Source: Bryum argenteum
Taxonomy: Eukaryota > Streptophyta > Bryopsida > Bryales > Bryaceae
Direction of reading: 5' to 3'
Assembly: GCA_037043015.1 (NCBI GenBank)
Contig: CM073322.1
Coordinates: forward strand, 11,357,601-11,421,600
Length of the DNA stretch: 64,000 bases
The notes under the pieces were generated by a model that had not been told where the DNA came from, did not search any database, and worked only from the letters and a program-made list of their open reading frames with translations. A program made the position numbers and the translations under genes. Below are positions 42,461 through 53,888 of this stretch, one piece after another. How positions within the stretch are numbered: position 1 is the first letter of the stretch; each line of letters starts with the position of its first letter.

Positions 42461-43976
42461 GGGAAGATCTGCAAGCTTGAGAGGTGGACGGGGAAAGAGC
42501 AGCAAGCTACTTGGTTCTCATTCTTCCGCATCCTTGTTCCCCGGGCCAGGCAGAAGTGCCCGGCTTCGGGGCGTACCGGTTCGTTAAAATACTAGAAAAG
42601 GAAAGAAACAAAGAAAATAAAAAACAAAAACAACAAACAAAAACAATGTCTACGTCAGTGGGGCTCCATTGATTTCGCCATTGATTCCGGGATCTTTGCG
42701 TGAAGACCACGACGTACCGAATGAAATCATGTACAGTACCCGTACGTGCACGGTACACCCCTGTTTTGGCAGAGACATGCCGAATAAATCATTAAAGGGA
42801 CGCTTTCATTCACATCTTGAGCCTAATTGGCTCCACGGGCGATTCACTTGATTAACACATTGAACAATAAATGGAGTGTCGGCCAATTTCCCCATGTATA
42901 AAGCCCTTGGGGTCAATTTGTAGAAGGAAGAACAAGGCGGTGGGGCCAATTCGTATAGTTAACTACATGCTTTTGATATTTTCACATTAAAGTATTTTAG
43001 TGAAATAATGATTTTGTATTGAAATCAAGCAACGGCATGTAGGCCATAAATTGGCCTTCCATTCTTGTATTTCCCAACTTTTGAAGTGCAGGGTGTGTCA
43101 TAACTTGTACCCCCACCCGTTATAATATAGTTTAGAAAATTGGCCTTCGCTCCCCATGTAAAGTCCTTCGGGCCAATATCAAGAATTAGACCAATCACAA
43201 GAGAGGATTTGGCCATGAATTGGCCCCATCAATGACATTGCCCCTCGTGTAAAACGGCCCGGAATGTCATAAGTGACTCCAGCAGCTCAGAAGAATTCCT
43301 CCATGATACCATACTTGCATGGTGATATTTTATTAGCTCAAGTCACTATTGTGAGCATTATCGCACATGAAACAACAGAAATCTCACAAGAATTTCAGGG
43401 GTCGGTGAACACAGACTCGGATAAGGGTTAATTTAACACCACCTGAAATTAAAAGGGTACACAAATAGACTCTTTCAATGAGTGGTCAAAACAGTTGAAA
43501 GTGGGCTATTTGCCGTTGAAAAGAACGTCAATTTCCGAACAGTAAAAGCATATGGCTTTGACTGCTACATGCCAACTGGAACTATCTTTTTCCATAGCAA
43601 GGACTATCAAATTTGATAATTGATAATTAGTGCTTGATAATTATCAAATTTAGTGTAGTGCATTTCCCAGTCAGCATCGTCGGCAATAGTGCGGTGCTCT
43701 AGTAGCCTCACATCTGTCCATGCATGAACAACCAGGAGCATGCAAGGGCACACATCATCATTCCTTACACCTTTCCATGAACGAAACAACCAGGAGCGTG
43801 CAGGAATAAATAATTCCAAGGGCATACATCATCAATGCAATCAGTAGATTTTCAAAGAAAGTCATCTATCATCCCTCACAAGGAATTTTCGGAAAATGAT
43901 GTGAAGTTGCTGAAGTATACCTACTACCATCATTATCAATTATCGCCATCACTTTGTCGAGGGTCTCTTGACACGC
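42461..43976. other. Intergenic DNA between B and C
   Basis: No credible gene. Segments near 43660-43920 match the 3' region of B and D (CATCATCAAT, GGAAAATGATGTGAAGTTGC), marking the end of the unit that carries C. A short hairpin (TGATAATTAG...TGATAATTATCA) lies near 43614-43650. Confidence 0.45.
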
Positions 43977-44230
43977 CGCTCACTAAATCCAATCCATCTT
44001 CCCCACTTTGGTGGGACCCCAGTTTTTTTATTTTCCATTTTTGACCCCCTTAAGGTCATTTTTATTTTTATTTTTTGAAATTTGGGGTCTGCACCCCCAT
44101 TTTACCCTGAGGGGCCCCTTCTAGGAATTTTAAGGCCTTAAACACAAAAAAATACCGGGCAGCCTTTTATTATTAGCCTCCCTCCATATTTGGAAATTCT
44201 AAGGGGAACATGGAATCGATTTAGTGTCCG
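43977..44230. repeat. Left arm of an inverted repeat flanking member C
   Basis: Runs from CGCTCACTAAATCCAATCC to TTAGTGTCCGG and is the reverse complement, with small differences, of 47996-48255. The shared parts include GGTCTGCACCCCCATTTT, GGGCAGCCTTTTATTATTAG and GACCCCCTTAAGGTCAT. Confidence 0.85.
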
Positions 44231-44234
44231 GCCC

Positions 44235-44536
44235 TTTACACTATGTACCAAGAGCCACGACCAAGAAAATTAAAATCATTTTCATTTTCATGGCTCTTGA
44301 TAAATCAAAAATGAATTCTGGAGTGGCTTGGTCACTCTTGTAGTGTAAAACGAATTAGGACCAGGAGAAGTAATATAATTCCTCGTCATTCTTCCTCTTC
44401 TCCTCCCCTTTTTCCTCCTCTTTATTTAAATAATTGAACACTAGCCAATTAATGATTCTTGAGCCTCATGGTCTACTTGATTGTAGTTGAGTTGAGGTAT
44501 TTGCTTCGACTCAACTATAATCAAGGAGACCATGAA
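44235..44536. repeat. Two small foldbacks
   Basis: One has ends TTTACACTATGTACCAAGAGCCA and an approximate inverse near 44325-44348. The other is a hairpin at 44468-44536, CATGGTCTACTTGATTGTAG with its near-perfect inverse, and a loop of about 17 nt. They may be small MITEs; no target duplications found. Confidence 0.6.
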
Positions 44537-45431
44537 AACATTATTCACAATACAAAATTCTACATACTTTGGGGATCTCAGAGTTAGCGGTTATTCCCCT
44601 TTTTTCAAGGTAGTATAAAGCCAAATGGGACCAAGAGCACTTTACTCTCCAATCACAAAATTTTAGAAGGCCATGGTCAATATTCAGTGTAAAGCGACCT
44701 ATGCACTCTATGCACTTCGACTCCATCAAGGATTGAGCCAACAATGTCAGCGCCACATACAGGAAGGTCATGGAGTCCTTGCTCAAAAGTGAAACCTTGA
44801 TGAAACGTAGAACATGAAACTCAACTGGGGCTTGATACTAGATCAGCACTTAGATATTCATGGGTGATTGTGTGATTGGATTGCCAAACGAAGGCAGTCT
44901 ATACGGACCAGGCTACATTGCTTAATCTTCTCCTCTTCACATTCGGAGGGAGGCTTTACTCCGGTGTGGAGGTCTATCTATTCTGCTGTATATACTGTTG
45001 TACTGTAGTGTTATAACTCATAAGTCGCTGGCGTCGGAAATTAATAAGCTCCTACTTCTCAACTGGAAGTTTGAGAAATCAAGTTGCTGATCCCCACAAG
45101 CCGGACTATAGAAACTTCGGTTTCTCGTATACTTGACTCAAAGTTCACATACCTATAACCTCACTTTAACCTAACTTCGCTTACAACATCAAAACCATTT
45201 TTCTCCTATCGTACTTCAACCCTGCGTAATGGAGAGCATTCAGCTCAAGCGACCTCAAGTCATTTGGCTTCGGCCTCCAATCGTAACCACGGGCATGCTC
45301 CTCGAGGACAACCGAAGCAAACGGTATTAAAAAATGGAGACAGGCTCACACTTGGTGGATCATCAAAATCGGTGAAACAAGTTCTTGCGGTTCTTGGTGG
45401 TGGACTTCACCATGAGATACAACACTGGGAG

Positions 45432-46980
45432 TTATTTCTCAATGAGACCAGCCAGAGCATCCATCAACTGTTCATAATCCCCAAACTCTGCATATGACAC
45501 AGCTGGTGTTATTATCATTTCAGAACTGTCGAAAAAAGAAACGGATGAAATTTCTACACCGGCACATACACAAAAAACCATCTCTAATCGGGAAAAGCGC
45601 AGGTTGTGAGTAGATTTTTAACTCTCTAAGGCCGAGAAACTAAAAAAGCTTCTATCATCAGAGTACAAAAACTGCTGCAAGCCTCCGGACGAGAACTTCC
45701 CCACATAGCCAGGTGACAGAAGCATAGAGGTTCCCCCACATGAAAAAGTGATGATATTACAGAACTAAAGGGAAAAGCTGAAAATCGTGAAGCGCAAATA
45801 AATAAGGATAATTTCGCTTACCTCCATCCTGAGATGTTGGACGAAGATCAGGACTCTCTGGAAGATCAATCGAATAGATGGACTGCAATAAGCTCTGCAG
45901 ATTGCTCGAGGACTCACTTTCGAAGCCTGGACCAGACGAACGGCAGAGAAATTGTTAGAGTTGCAGCAAAGGACTAAATGGAAAAGCTGAAATGGTGCAG
46001 TGTATATATAAACTGAAAACACGTCGCTTACCTCCATCCTGGGATGTTGGACGATCGGGACTCTTTGGAAGCTTAATCGAATCAATGGGCTGCACCATGC
46101 TCCGCAGATTGCTAGCGGACTCGCTTGGCTGAACTTCGAAGCCTGCAATAATTGCTTGGACCTCATGAACGCCAGAAAAAGCAAAGGACACACTCCCAGA
46201 GCCGACTGCCGCAGGGTCGCGGACATTCGAGGACATTTTGCGTGCCATCTCAGCGATCGTGTCGTCCTCCATGGGAGGATCCAGAAAAGGAAACTCATCC
46301 ATTTCGAGTACTCCCTTCACTTGAGCAATAAAGTCTTCTCTCTGGGGTTTGAACTCCACGCCCTTAGCAATAGCTAAGATATACGTGCGAAACATCTCCT
46401 GGGTCGTCAGCACCTCGGGGGTGTCATCCACTATGCCAATGCACATGATGGGTGGATACAGATTGACGGCATCCTTGAAGTGGAACGGTGGCTCTCCGAC
46501 GTAGAAATAAACCGCATCTGCAACTCGTTGAGCACGTTCAAAACTTCGAAGCTTGCCAATCCAAAACTTAGACTTATCGTCCCATTTTGAAGGGCGAATA
46601 TTTACAACATAAGAAGTATACTTCTTCCCCTCATTCGCCAAAATTCCCCCCGTTAAGCTCCTCTTCTTGCTAGGAGACGGCTCTCCCTCCTTCCTGTTAA
46701 GAGACTCAAAAAAACTCGTCAGAAAAATTATGTCAAAATGTCAAAATGTCAAAATGTGAGGATCCATGGCCAAGTGTACATTACAGCAGCGAATGTAACA
46801 AAACATGGAATTGCGAGCGAGAACCTAGGAAATGCGACAGATTCTAATAAAGAAAATTCGCTATCCACCCAGAATAGAAGCGGCCTAATAGGAAAACTGC
46901 TCTAACAAAGTAGCGATCCGGACAAAGCATGAATCGACTTACGATGTTGATGCTATGCTCTCCTGCGTCTGACGCTTCAT
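45432..46980 (-). CDS. AP2/ERF-like family member C, 251 aa
   Basis: Exons 46980-46943, 46693-46032 and 45487-45432 total 756 nt and close in phase at both joins, giving 251 aa. It starts MKRQTQESIASTS, then a basic region (PSPSKKRSLTGG), then VVNIRPSKWDDKSKFWIGKL and AQRVADAVYFYVGEPPFHFK, the divergent AP2-like core at about residues 38-78. FIAQVKGVLEMDEF follows and a Ser/acidic tail. It ends AGLIEK then TAA, at the same place as B, while D continues about 75 residues further. Likely a nuclear DNA-binding protein, inferred from the core and the basic stretch. The end of the main exon is duplicated downstream (45760-45955), so an alternative exon could be used. The gene lies between inverted repeats. 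Confidence 0.6.
45760..46160 (-). repeat. About 200-bp tandem duplication including the 3' end of the main exon of C
   Basis: CGCTTACCTCCATCCTG(A/G)GATGTTGGACGA occurs at 45815 and 46025, each followed by similar coding-sense sequence (CAGATTGCT, GACTC(A/G)CTT, TTCGAAGCCTG). Each copy keeps its splice donor (GTAAGC), so the extra exon piece may be spliceable if an acceptor exists. Confidence 0.8.
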
Positions 46981-47560
46981 CGTAACCGGCTCTGTCGTAG
47001 TGCCCCCCGCCGGTTGGTAAAGTCCACAGCAATTCCCTAACACTAGCCTCGCAAATTCCTCACACCAGCCTCAAAGGTCGCACCCGTGACTCGCAGCAAT
47101 CACAACCAGGAATAATCCAAAGGTAGGGTTTCAACACCGAGGTTCAATGAATCTGATCGACAACTCGATACGATGGTCTAGAAAATTGTAACACGTACGA
47201 GGACTCGTGAATGTAATCTTGGCGAGGGCCAAGCTTGGACAAACCCATAGCACAGCTAAACCCCAGCAGCGACTAAACCCCAACTCCAATTACTCGGCTG
47301 TGGAGTGAGAACTCGTGTAAGTTGGAATGTACATGAATTCCACCGCCTCTGAATTCATCAACAGCATCGGAGTACTACAGCTGCGGGAGCGAGGAAACTG
47401 AAAGACAACTAGAGAGAGCACGACGGGAAGAGCGAAAGCTGCAGTCCGCCCACAAAACAAGCCTTGACGTAGGATTATATGCATTCCTTGAGGGGACGAA
47501 AGATGAGTAAGGAAACTAGGCTACAGACAGGACTCGCACGCGTAGAGCCGTTCCAATTGA
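46981..47560 (-). promoter_or_regulatory. Upstream region of member C
   Basis: 47120-47410 matches the upstream region of B (about 42210-42450) closely: GATACGATG(A/G)TCTAGAAAATT, CAACAGCATCG(A/G)AGTACTA, GGGAGCGAGGAAACTGAA. This is the conserved 5' part of the duplicated unit. Confidence 0.5.
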
Positions 47561-47960
47561 GGAAGAGATTAGAGCATGCCCAGCCCTGTGCTTAGGCTGG
47601 GCCGCTCGGCTTGCACGCTCCGCTCGGCTTGCACGCTCCGCTCGGCCGAGCGTCGCAACACCAGCCCAAGTCCCGCTCCCGCTCGGCCGAGCGTAGCAAC
47701 ACCAGCCCAGGGCCCACGCCCAGGCCAACGAGGCCTCGCCACTAAGGGCGGGCCAGTGGAGGGTCGCGCCTCCACCGCCCGCCCCTCTCCCTGCCCGCCC
47801 GTCGAGCCCCAAGTCGCCCGCCCTCAGCTCCAAGACCAGTCCAAGTCTCCGGTTCCGATCACCGCTTGCTGTCGGCGTTCGACTGCTCCAAGTCCCGCTC
47901 CCCGAGCTGTTCGCCTGCTCCAAGTCCCGCTCCCCGAGCTGTTCGCCTGCAAGACCGTGA
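47561..47960. repeat. GC-rich direct-repeat block
   Basis: Starts AGAGCATGCCCAGCCC, resembling the end of the hAT-like MITE at 33704. It contains direct repeats (CGGCTTGCACGCTCCGCT twice; CTCCAAGTCCCGCTCCCCGA twice). Its composition is far more GC-rich than the flanks. Long frames on both strands here are composition artefacts. No right end of a MITE was found. Confidence 0.6.
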
Positions 47961-47995
47961 ATTGGGAGATAATGCTGAAGGGCTTCTGGCTGATG

Positions 47996-48255
47996 CCGGA
48001 CACTAATTCAATCCATGTTCCCTTTGGAACTTCCAAATTTGGTTGGAGGCTAATAAAAGGCTGCCCGGTGTTTTTTTGCTTATAAGTCCTTAAAATTTCA
48101 AGAAGAGGCCCCCAAGGATAAAATGGGGGTGCAGACCCCAAATTTCAAAAAAAAAAAAAAAAAATTCAAAAAAATGATCTTGAGGGGGTCAAAAATAAAA
48201 AAACCAAAAACTCGGGCCCCACTTCAGTGGTGAACCCGGATTGGATTAAGTGAGC
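47996..48255. repeat. Right arm of the inverted repeat flanking member C
   Basis: Reverse complement of 43977-44230, including an A17 run at about 48147-48164 where the left arm has mixed T/A sequence. Confidence 0.85.
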
Positions 48256-48260
48256 GCCCT

Positions 48261-48470
48261 GGCTGATAGCCAAACCGGCAAGGTTAAGTCCTCATAAACA
48301 AATAAAAAACAAACAATTTTTTCTTGTTGCTGTTGTTCCCGCCAAAGCAGGTGCTGCCCGAAGATTAGGAAATCTCTAAAGGCGGGACATACCATTCAAG
48401 ATTAGGAAACCTCTAATGGTTTAACTCGTTTGTTTACGAGGACTTCACCTTGCCGATTTGGCTATCAGCT
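48261..48470. mobile_element. Foldback element, about 210 bp
   Basis: GGCTGATAGCCAAACCGGCA with AGGTTAAGTCCTC at the left, inverted at the right (GAGGACTTCACCTTGCCG, ATTTGGCTATCAGC). It also contains a direct repeat (AAGATTAGGAAA(T/C)CTCTAA). Confidence 0.7.
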
Positions 48471-49416
48471 AGAAGCCCTATAGCCATGTTTTGACGGTTC
48501 GTAGTCATATCTCGTTACAAAGAGTCATAACATGTGATATGTGATCACGAACTATTATAACATGATCGTAATGACTACCAATAGTCATTATGACGCTATT
48601 TAGTCATAGTTAAAATGATTCCGAGAGTCATAAAACCTTAAATCTATTGTAGTGTAAGTTGTGCTCTCATAAGAGACTTTGACAACTCAAAAGCTCTAAA
48701 TTGAGTCCAATTAAATAATTTCGACCCTTCTGCTCACCTATAAATTCAAAGTTTGTCCAACTTGGATGAAAGCTTGCAAGGTGGAATTTGGATTAACCTC
48801 TTAACCCCTAAAGATCCTTGTGAGTTTTTTCGGAGCTCGAAGCCTCAAACCTGTAATTCTCTAACTCTAAGCACTCCCAAGGGTGTAAAACAATTTTTCT
48901 TTTTCTTTTAGTCTTTTTTTTTTTAAACTTCTAATCGTAAGATCTTGTACCTATGACTATTTTTAGTTTTTGCTTCAAAAATTGAACATTGGATGTTTAC
49001 CATTTGATTTAACATTGGATGTTTACCATTCAGAGTTTGTCTCCCAAGTTTTTTTGGGCATTGTCAAGATTGTTTTTGATACTTTTGGAGGCTCCCTTCT
49101 ACTATTTTGTACTCTTTTTGACTTGGGGCTCTTAGGTACTTAAGTACGGTAGTGATTTGATTATGAACATATTTTCAAGAACTATATTTTTAAAAAACCA
49201 AATTTAAATTGCCGCAGCTCAGCTCGCAAACCAAGAACTGTGCCCAAAATGGAATTTGGCTTTGCAAATTTTACCACATACACTTGGCAATATGGAGAGC
49301 AGCCAATTAAAATTTTAGAAAAAAATATTTCTTTTAGCACATTCATGTAGGCTGTCTAAAATAGCAAAAGCCTCATTTGATCCTCCTAGACTTTAGGGGT
49401 TTAACGCCCAAAATGT

Positions 49417-49455
<39 letters not shown>

Positions 49456-50117
49456 TGTAATGCATATACTTTGAAGGGCCATAGCTTTTTGAATTAGACT
49501 TGATTTTTAATGGAATTACTTGAACAGGGTTCACAATCAAGTCTAGTTTGCGTAATAAAATTGCACACTTGTACAAAAAAGTATAAATCAATGGCATGCA
49601 TAATAGGGAAGGCATATTTTGTTTTTGGGTTTTCAAATATTAGGCATGTTTTACTATCACAAGCCTATTCTGTGAAATCAAAAATAGTTCTTTAGGAGAT
49701 TATTTTGCATACTCATGCTCTCAAGATGAACCCCCACAACCTTGTAGCTCGAAGACTTTTGATCCATCGCTCAAGAGAAACTTAGGTGTCTTTAAAACGT
49801 GTCTTCACTTCAGTAATATTCACGAAGTATATTCAAAGAATCAAATATATATCTCAAGAACTAAACTGTGTATGTTGAAATGATTTTGAATAACAATGTT
49901 CATGGAAGAGTAATATAATTGACCACAATTACATATTTCATGATAATTCATAAAATTGGCTAATTGTATCACCTAGCAATAATACCAATGGTTGTAAGAA
50001 ACATAATTGTATCCCTTTTGCACATAATATACCTCTAAAGTGGTAGTCATCATAAGTGGTGGTGTCTTTCAACTGCCAAATATAAAACAACAAACAATAT
50101 CGAGAGGTGCAATGTAA
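48471..50117. other. Intergenic DNA with a poly-A tract
   Basis: A31 run at about 49419-49449. Around 48500-48655 are repeated GTCATAA/TTATGAC motifs that may be a degenerate foldback. No gene recognised. Confidence 0.5.
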
Positions 50118-50445
50118 CAACCTAATCGCTCACTTCACCCTGAAAATGATTAAAAGTAACATAGTTTAAACTTCTCACCTTCACACACTTTTACCCAAAA
50201 AATGATTAAAAGCAACAAAGTTTATACCTCTCACCTTCACACACATGGGGAGAGTTTCAATAAATTGTATTGGTATATTTATTTTGTTATGCAAACAAGG
50301 TATACTCCACTCCAATAACAAATACTTATGCCAATCGACACACATGAGGAGAGTTTTAATGAATTGTATTGGTATATCTATCTTGTTGGGCAAACAAGGT
50401 ATACTCCAATGCAATAACAAATATTTATGCCAATCAACGTGCACA
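50118..50445. repeat. Two adjacent direct duplications
   Basis: A roughly 60-bp unit (AATGATTAAAAG(T/C)AACA(T/A)AGTTTA) occurs twice at about 50146-50245. A roughly 100-bp unit (CACACATG(G/A)GGAGAGTTT to AATA(C/T)TTATGCCAATC) occurs twice at about 50240-50438. Confidence 0.85.
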
Positions 50446-50588
50446 ACAAGAAGTAATTGACATAAACGTCAACTCCTGCTACTCAACTATGACAAACTTC
50501 AGCTTCTGAAGTACTTGACTCAATCTTATAACCTCACTATAACCTTATTTTTCTTGTAAGGTTAGTCCAATTTTTTTCCAATCGTACT

Positions 50589-51870
50589 TCAACCTTCCAC
50601 CAACCCAGCATTCAACCACTCCAGCCTCCGCCTCTTGACGCTTAATGCAAGATGCCTATCTTCTGAGTAGCCAAGCGTCATGGCACGCTCCCCTGAAGAA
50701 ACCGGAGCAAACTTTGGTTTCGATGTGGATGAAGCCGACAGATTCACACTTGGTGGGATACTCAAAACTGGTGAAACACGTTCGTACGGTACTTGGTGGT
50801 AAGCTTCACCATCAGATTTAACATTGGAAGGTGCGGCACTCGATTCATCACCCAGGCCACCCACCCACTGGATGCATTTGTGATAGCCCTCTGCATTTGA
50901 CATAGCTAATGTTAATATCACAACAAAAGAATATACTTGTGAAAGTTCTGTAACTGACTCATCAACTTAACAGACCATGTGGAGCGTCAAATCCGAGAAC
51001 ATCAAATAAAAGGATCATACATCAACAGTACAAGGCTCCATCAATACCATTTGAGCTCTTATGCCAGGGTTCTCCAGATACAGATTTTATGGTAGAGAAC
51101 CAAAGACGGAGATGGTGAAATGGTGAACGGTATGTATTGATAACGGACGTCACCTACCTGAGGTTGGACAAGCATCCATACTCTCAGTATGAGGCATAGA
51201 GCCAATGGACTGCCCCACGTTCCGTAGAATGCTCGCAAAGTCATCTGGTTGAACGTCAAAGCTTGGGAGGAATGCTTGCATCGTATCAGATTTAGAAAAG
51301 TTGTTAAATCCTGACAAACCGCCATTGACAGACATTTGGAGTGCCATAGCAGCGTCATCGTCGTACTCTATGTCCATTTCAGCGTCATCGTCGTACTCCA
51401 TTTGATCGATAAAGTCTTGGGGAGCTCGAATAGCACGCCTTCAGCGATAGCTAAGCATCGATGGAATTGTGAGCGAGAAGCGAGGAGAGGCGACCGCTAG
51501 GCTCGAGGTTTGAATCTCTATCCACAAAGAACAAAAAGATGACCAATCAAAATCTGGTCGAAATGAACCGAATATAGATTCATGTTCAAATCCTACTCCC
51601 TTTAGGATCTCAGAGACATACATATCACATAAGAAACACCGTGAGAATTAAAGCGACCACCTAGCCCATCACTCAAGATGCGAGTAGCATCCGGACAAGA
51701 CATGAATTGACTTACGGTTTTGATGCTGGACACTCCAGCGCCTGACGCTGCGACGAGCCGTTCATTGAATCAGCTATGGTACGGTGCGCCGCTCGTGACA
51801 ACCCAAAGCAATCCTCTACCATCAGTCTTGCAAATCGTAACTTGGCGACAGCCGGTCGGCACGACTCTCA
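50589..51870 (-). pseudogene. AP2/ERF-like family member E, core deleted
   Basis: The last exon (50890-50589) reads EGYHKCIQWVGGLGDESSAA to VKRRRLEWLNAGLVEG and matches the last exon of D. It joins in phase to the tail of the main exon (ending 51158, donor GTAGG), which has MEYDDDAEMDIEYDDDAAMA and LPSFDVQPDDFASILRN like D. Upstream only IAEGVLFELPKTLSIK remains of the helical part; the NIRPSKW...FYYIG core is missing between about 51450 and 51700. The exon-1 region (about 51718-51870) is still alignable (donor GTAAGTC at 51717) but has stops. Without the core this is probably a dead or non-DNA-binding derivative. Confidence 0.65.
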
Positions 51871-53250
51871 AATCAAGCGAGCCTCGGCCAGGAACGAGCC
51901 GAAGATCTATGTACTGATCAAAACGAATGTGCATCAGCTCCACCGTCTCTCAATCTTCAAGATTGAAGTAGTGGTGCTCCGGAGCGAGGAAATCTGAATC
52001 TGAAGGACGACTAGAAGCGCGTACCGACACAACGATGGCGTGGGGGATTGTAATGAGGAGGACGAGCCAGAAAGTGTGCTTGCGATATATACCCTCAGAG
52101 TTACAGACAGTTCGCCATGTGCCCGACTTACTATACTGAACAGTACCCTCGAGATGATTTACGGATTCAGCACTGAGGGACAGTTTTCTTAGCAACTTTG
52201 AACATTGCCTCTGCACTCAAAAATGATCTGATTTCAAAATCGTAAAGTGGGTTGCAACCATAATGAAGATTACTGCATCTTGAATACAATTGTACACAAT
52301 CATCAATGGAAGTAATACAACCGACTACAGATACTTTATACACTATCCATACCATTCTTTGCTTCAATTTGAATATTCATTCTAGTTTGCGAATTTGAGA
52401 TAAGCTTACAAGTATGGTTATTGGATACTATAGCTCATTCGTGATGCATGATTTGTATCTCTTCCACATCATGCTACAATCTGAAGCGAGTTTTAAATAG
52501 TCTTGATGTTATATGAAGAATTTCTATCAAAGCTTGTAAAAGCCCTCCCTACACATTTACTAAACCGCACTAGAAAGTGAAGGGTGGTGCATGAGAAATT
52601 GAGTGATATCTCTCATGCACAACCGTAATTACTATGCTCAAATATGTTTACTATTCTTGCCGGATTTAAAGGATGACTTACCGATCTACTATAAATTCAA
52701 ACATGCACTCAAATGACGTCACTAGGGACAAGTCACTATGGATTGTCTTTTTCATGCCAATTCTTCCTAGTGTTTCCACTACAAAAGCATAAACTAGTTA
52801 TCCCTCAAATCTAAAGAATTACCTACATTTAACCCCCCTAGGCCAAAATTGACCATAATCTAGTCGCTTTGCTTCATAAAGATATGTTATTTTTACAAAA
52901 ATTCAAACTCTGACTAATTATAACTCAAGCTCCGTGCAGTCAAATTTTATAAAACCTTGGGAGGTAAACCAACTGAACTACAAAGTCCTACTGTTAGTTC
53001 TGACATAAAGCATGCTCCGTGAAAAACTGCAAATGGCTCTGCCATTGAGGACTCAAGCTCACAATCATTTGCAAAAGTGCTACAGTGTGCAACCTCCTGA
53101 CTAACGGAGTTCGAGAACCGTAGAACGGCAATAAGTTCCTCGTCACGCAACAGTGACTAGTCAACAATGGACCATTTCTACATTCACTACAGTAGTACAG
53201 TACTTTCGTAGATCCACACCTACGAAATAGCAAGAAGCGTGCATAAGGAG
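51871..53250. other. Upstream region of E and intergenic DNA
   Basis: The first ~130 bp match the upstream block of B and C (GAGCGAGGAAA). At 52569-52776 is a possible CACTA-like MITE (CACTAGAAAGTGAAGG ... CTTCCTAGTG) without matching target duplication. Nothing else recognised. Confidence 0.4.
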
Positions 53251-53254
53251 AACA

Positions 53255-53830
53255 ACTGCAAGGCACACATCATCAATCACATCCAAAGTTCCAAAAAGCA
53301 AAATTTATCATTCCCTCGCAAGGAATTTTCTGAAAGTGATGTGAAGATTCGGAAGAGCATCTACAAAAACATGCTCTGATATCGCCGTCACGTGGCCATG
53401 CTGAAATTTCTGCACATTGACTCCATCAAAGATTGAAGACGACAATGCCAGAGCCACATACACGAAGTAATGAAGGTCTTCCTGAAGCAAAACCTTCCTG
53501 AAAAGAAGAGCATGCTCAAGAGCGAGCTTTGCTGCTTGCCAGGGAATATATTAGAGTGGCATTGTTTGAGATTTCAAGAGGAAGTTTCACTCAGACTAGT
53601 TACACCTTGCTAAGCAGGCGGGTATACTGCATAACTGCAGTGCAATCACAAAATCTAAACCGAAAGTCGCTGGCCGAGAAATCATCTGGAAGTATGAAAA
53701 ATCAAGTTGCTGATTTCTACAAGCCGGACTCAGAAACTTCGGATTCAAATATACTCAACTCTAGTATCTCTAGTATCTATAGCCGCACCATAAAATACAA
53801 AAAAGACCATTCTTTTCCAATTGTACTTCA
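53255..53830 (-). other. 3' region of member D
   Basis: Homologous to the 3' regions of B and C (CAAGGAATTTTCTGAAAGTG near 53321). Includes an exon-like minus-strand frame (LHYFVYVALALSSSIFDGV, about 53485-53430) with a relative near B and another near C (MTFLYVALTLLAQSLME, about 44770). These may be unrecognised downstream exons or remnants. Confidence 0.45.
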
Positions 53831-53888
53831 ACCTTCCAACTCCGCGTCATAGATAGCTTTGAAACGGTACAGCTCCAGCGACCTCAAT

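Noticed and set aside
47516..48141. Long ORFs on both strands in the GC-rich block
   Set aside because: They come from direct repeats such as CTCCAAGTCCCGCTCCCCGA and are open in several frames.
52569..52776. CACTA-like element (CACTAGAAAG ... CTTCCTAGTG)
   Set aside because: The inverted ends are short and no 3-bp target duplication was found, so it is mentioned only as a possibility.
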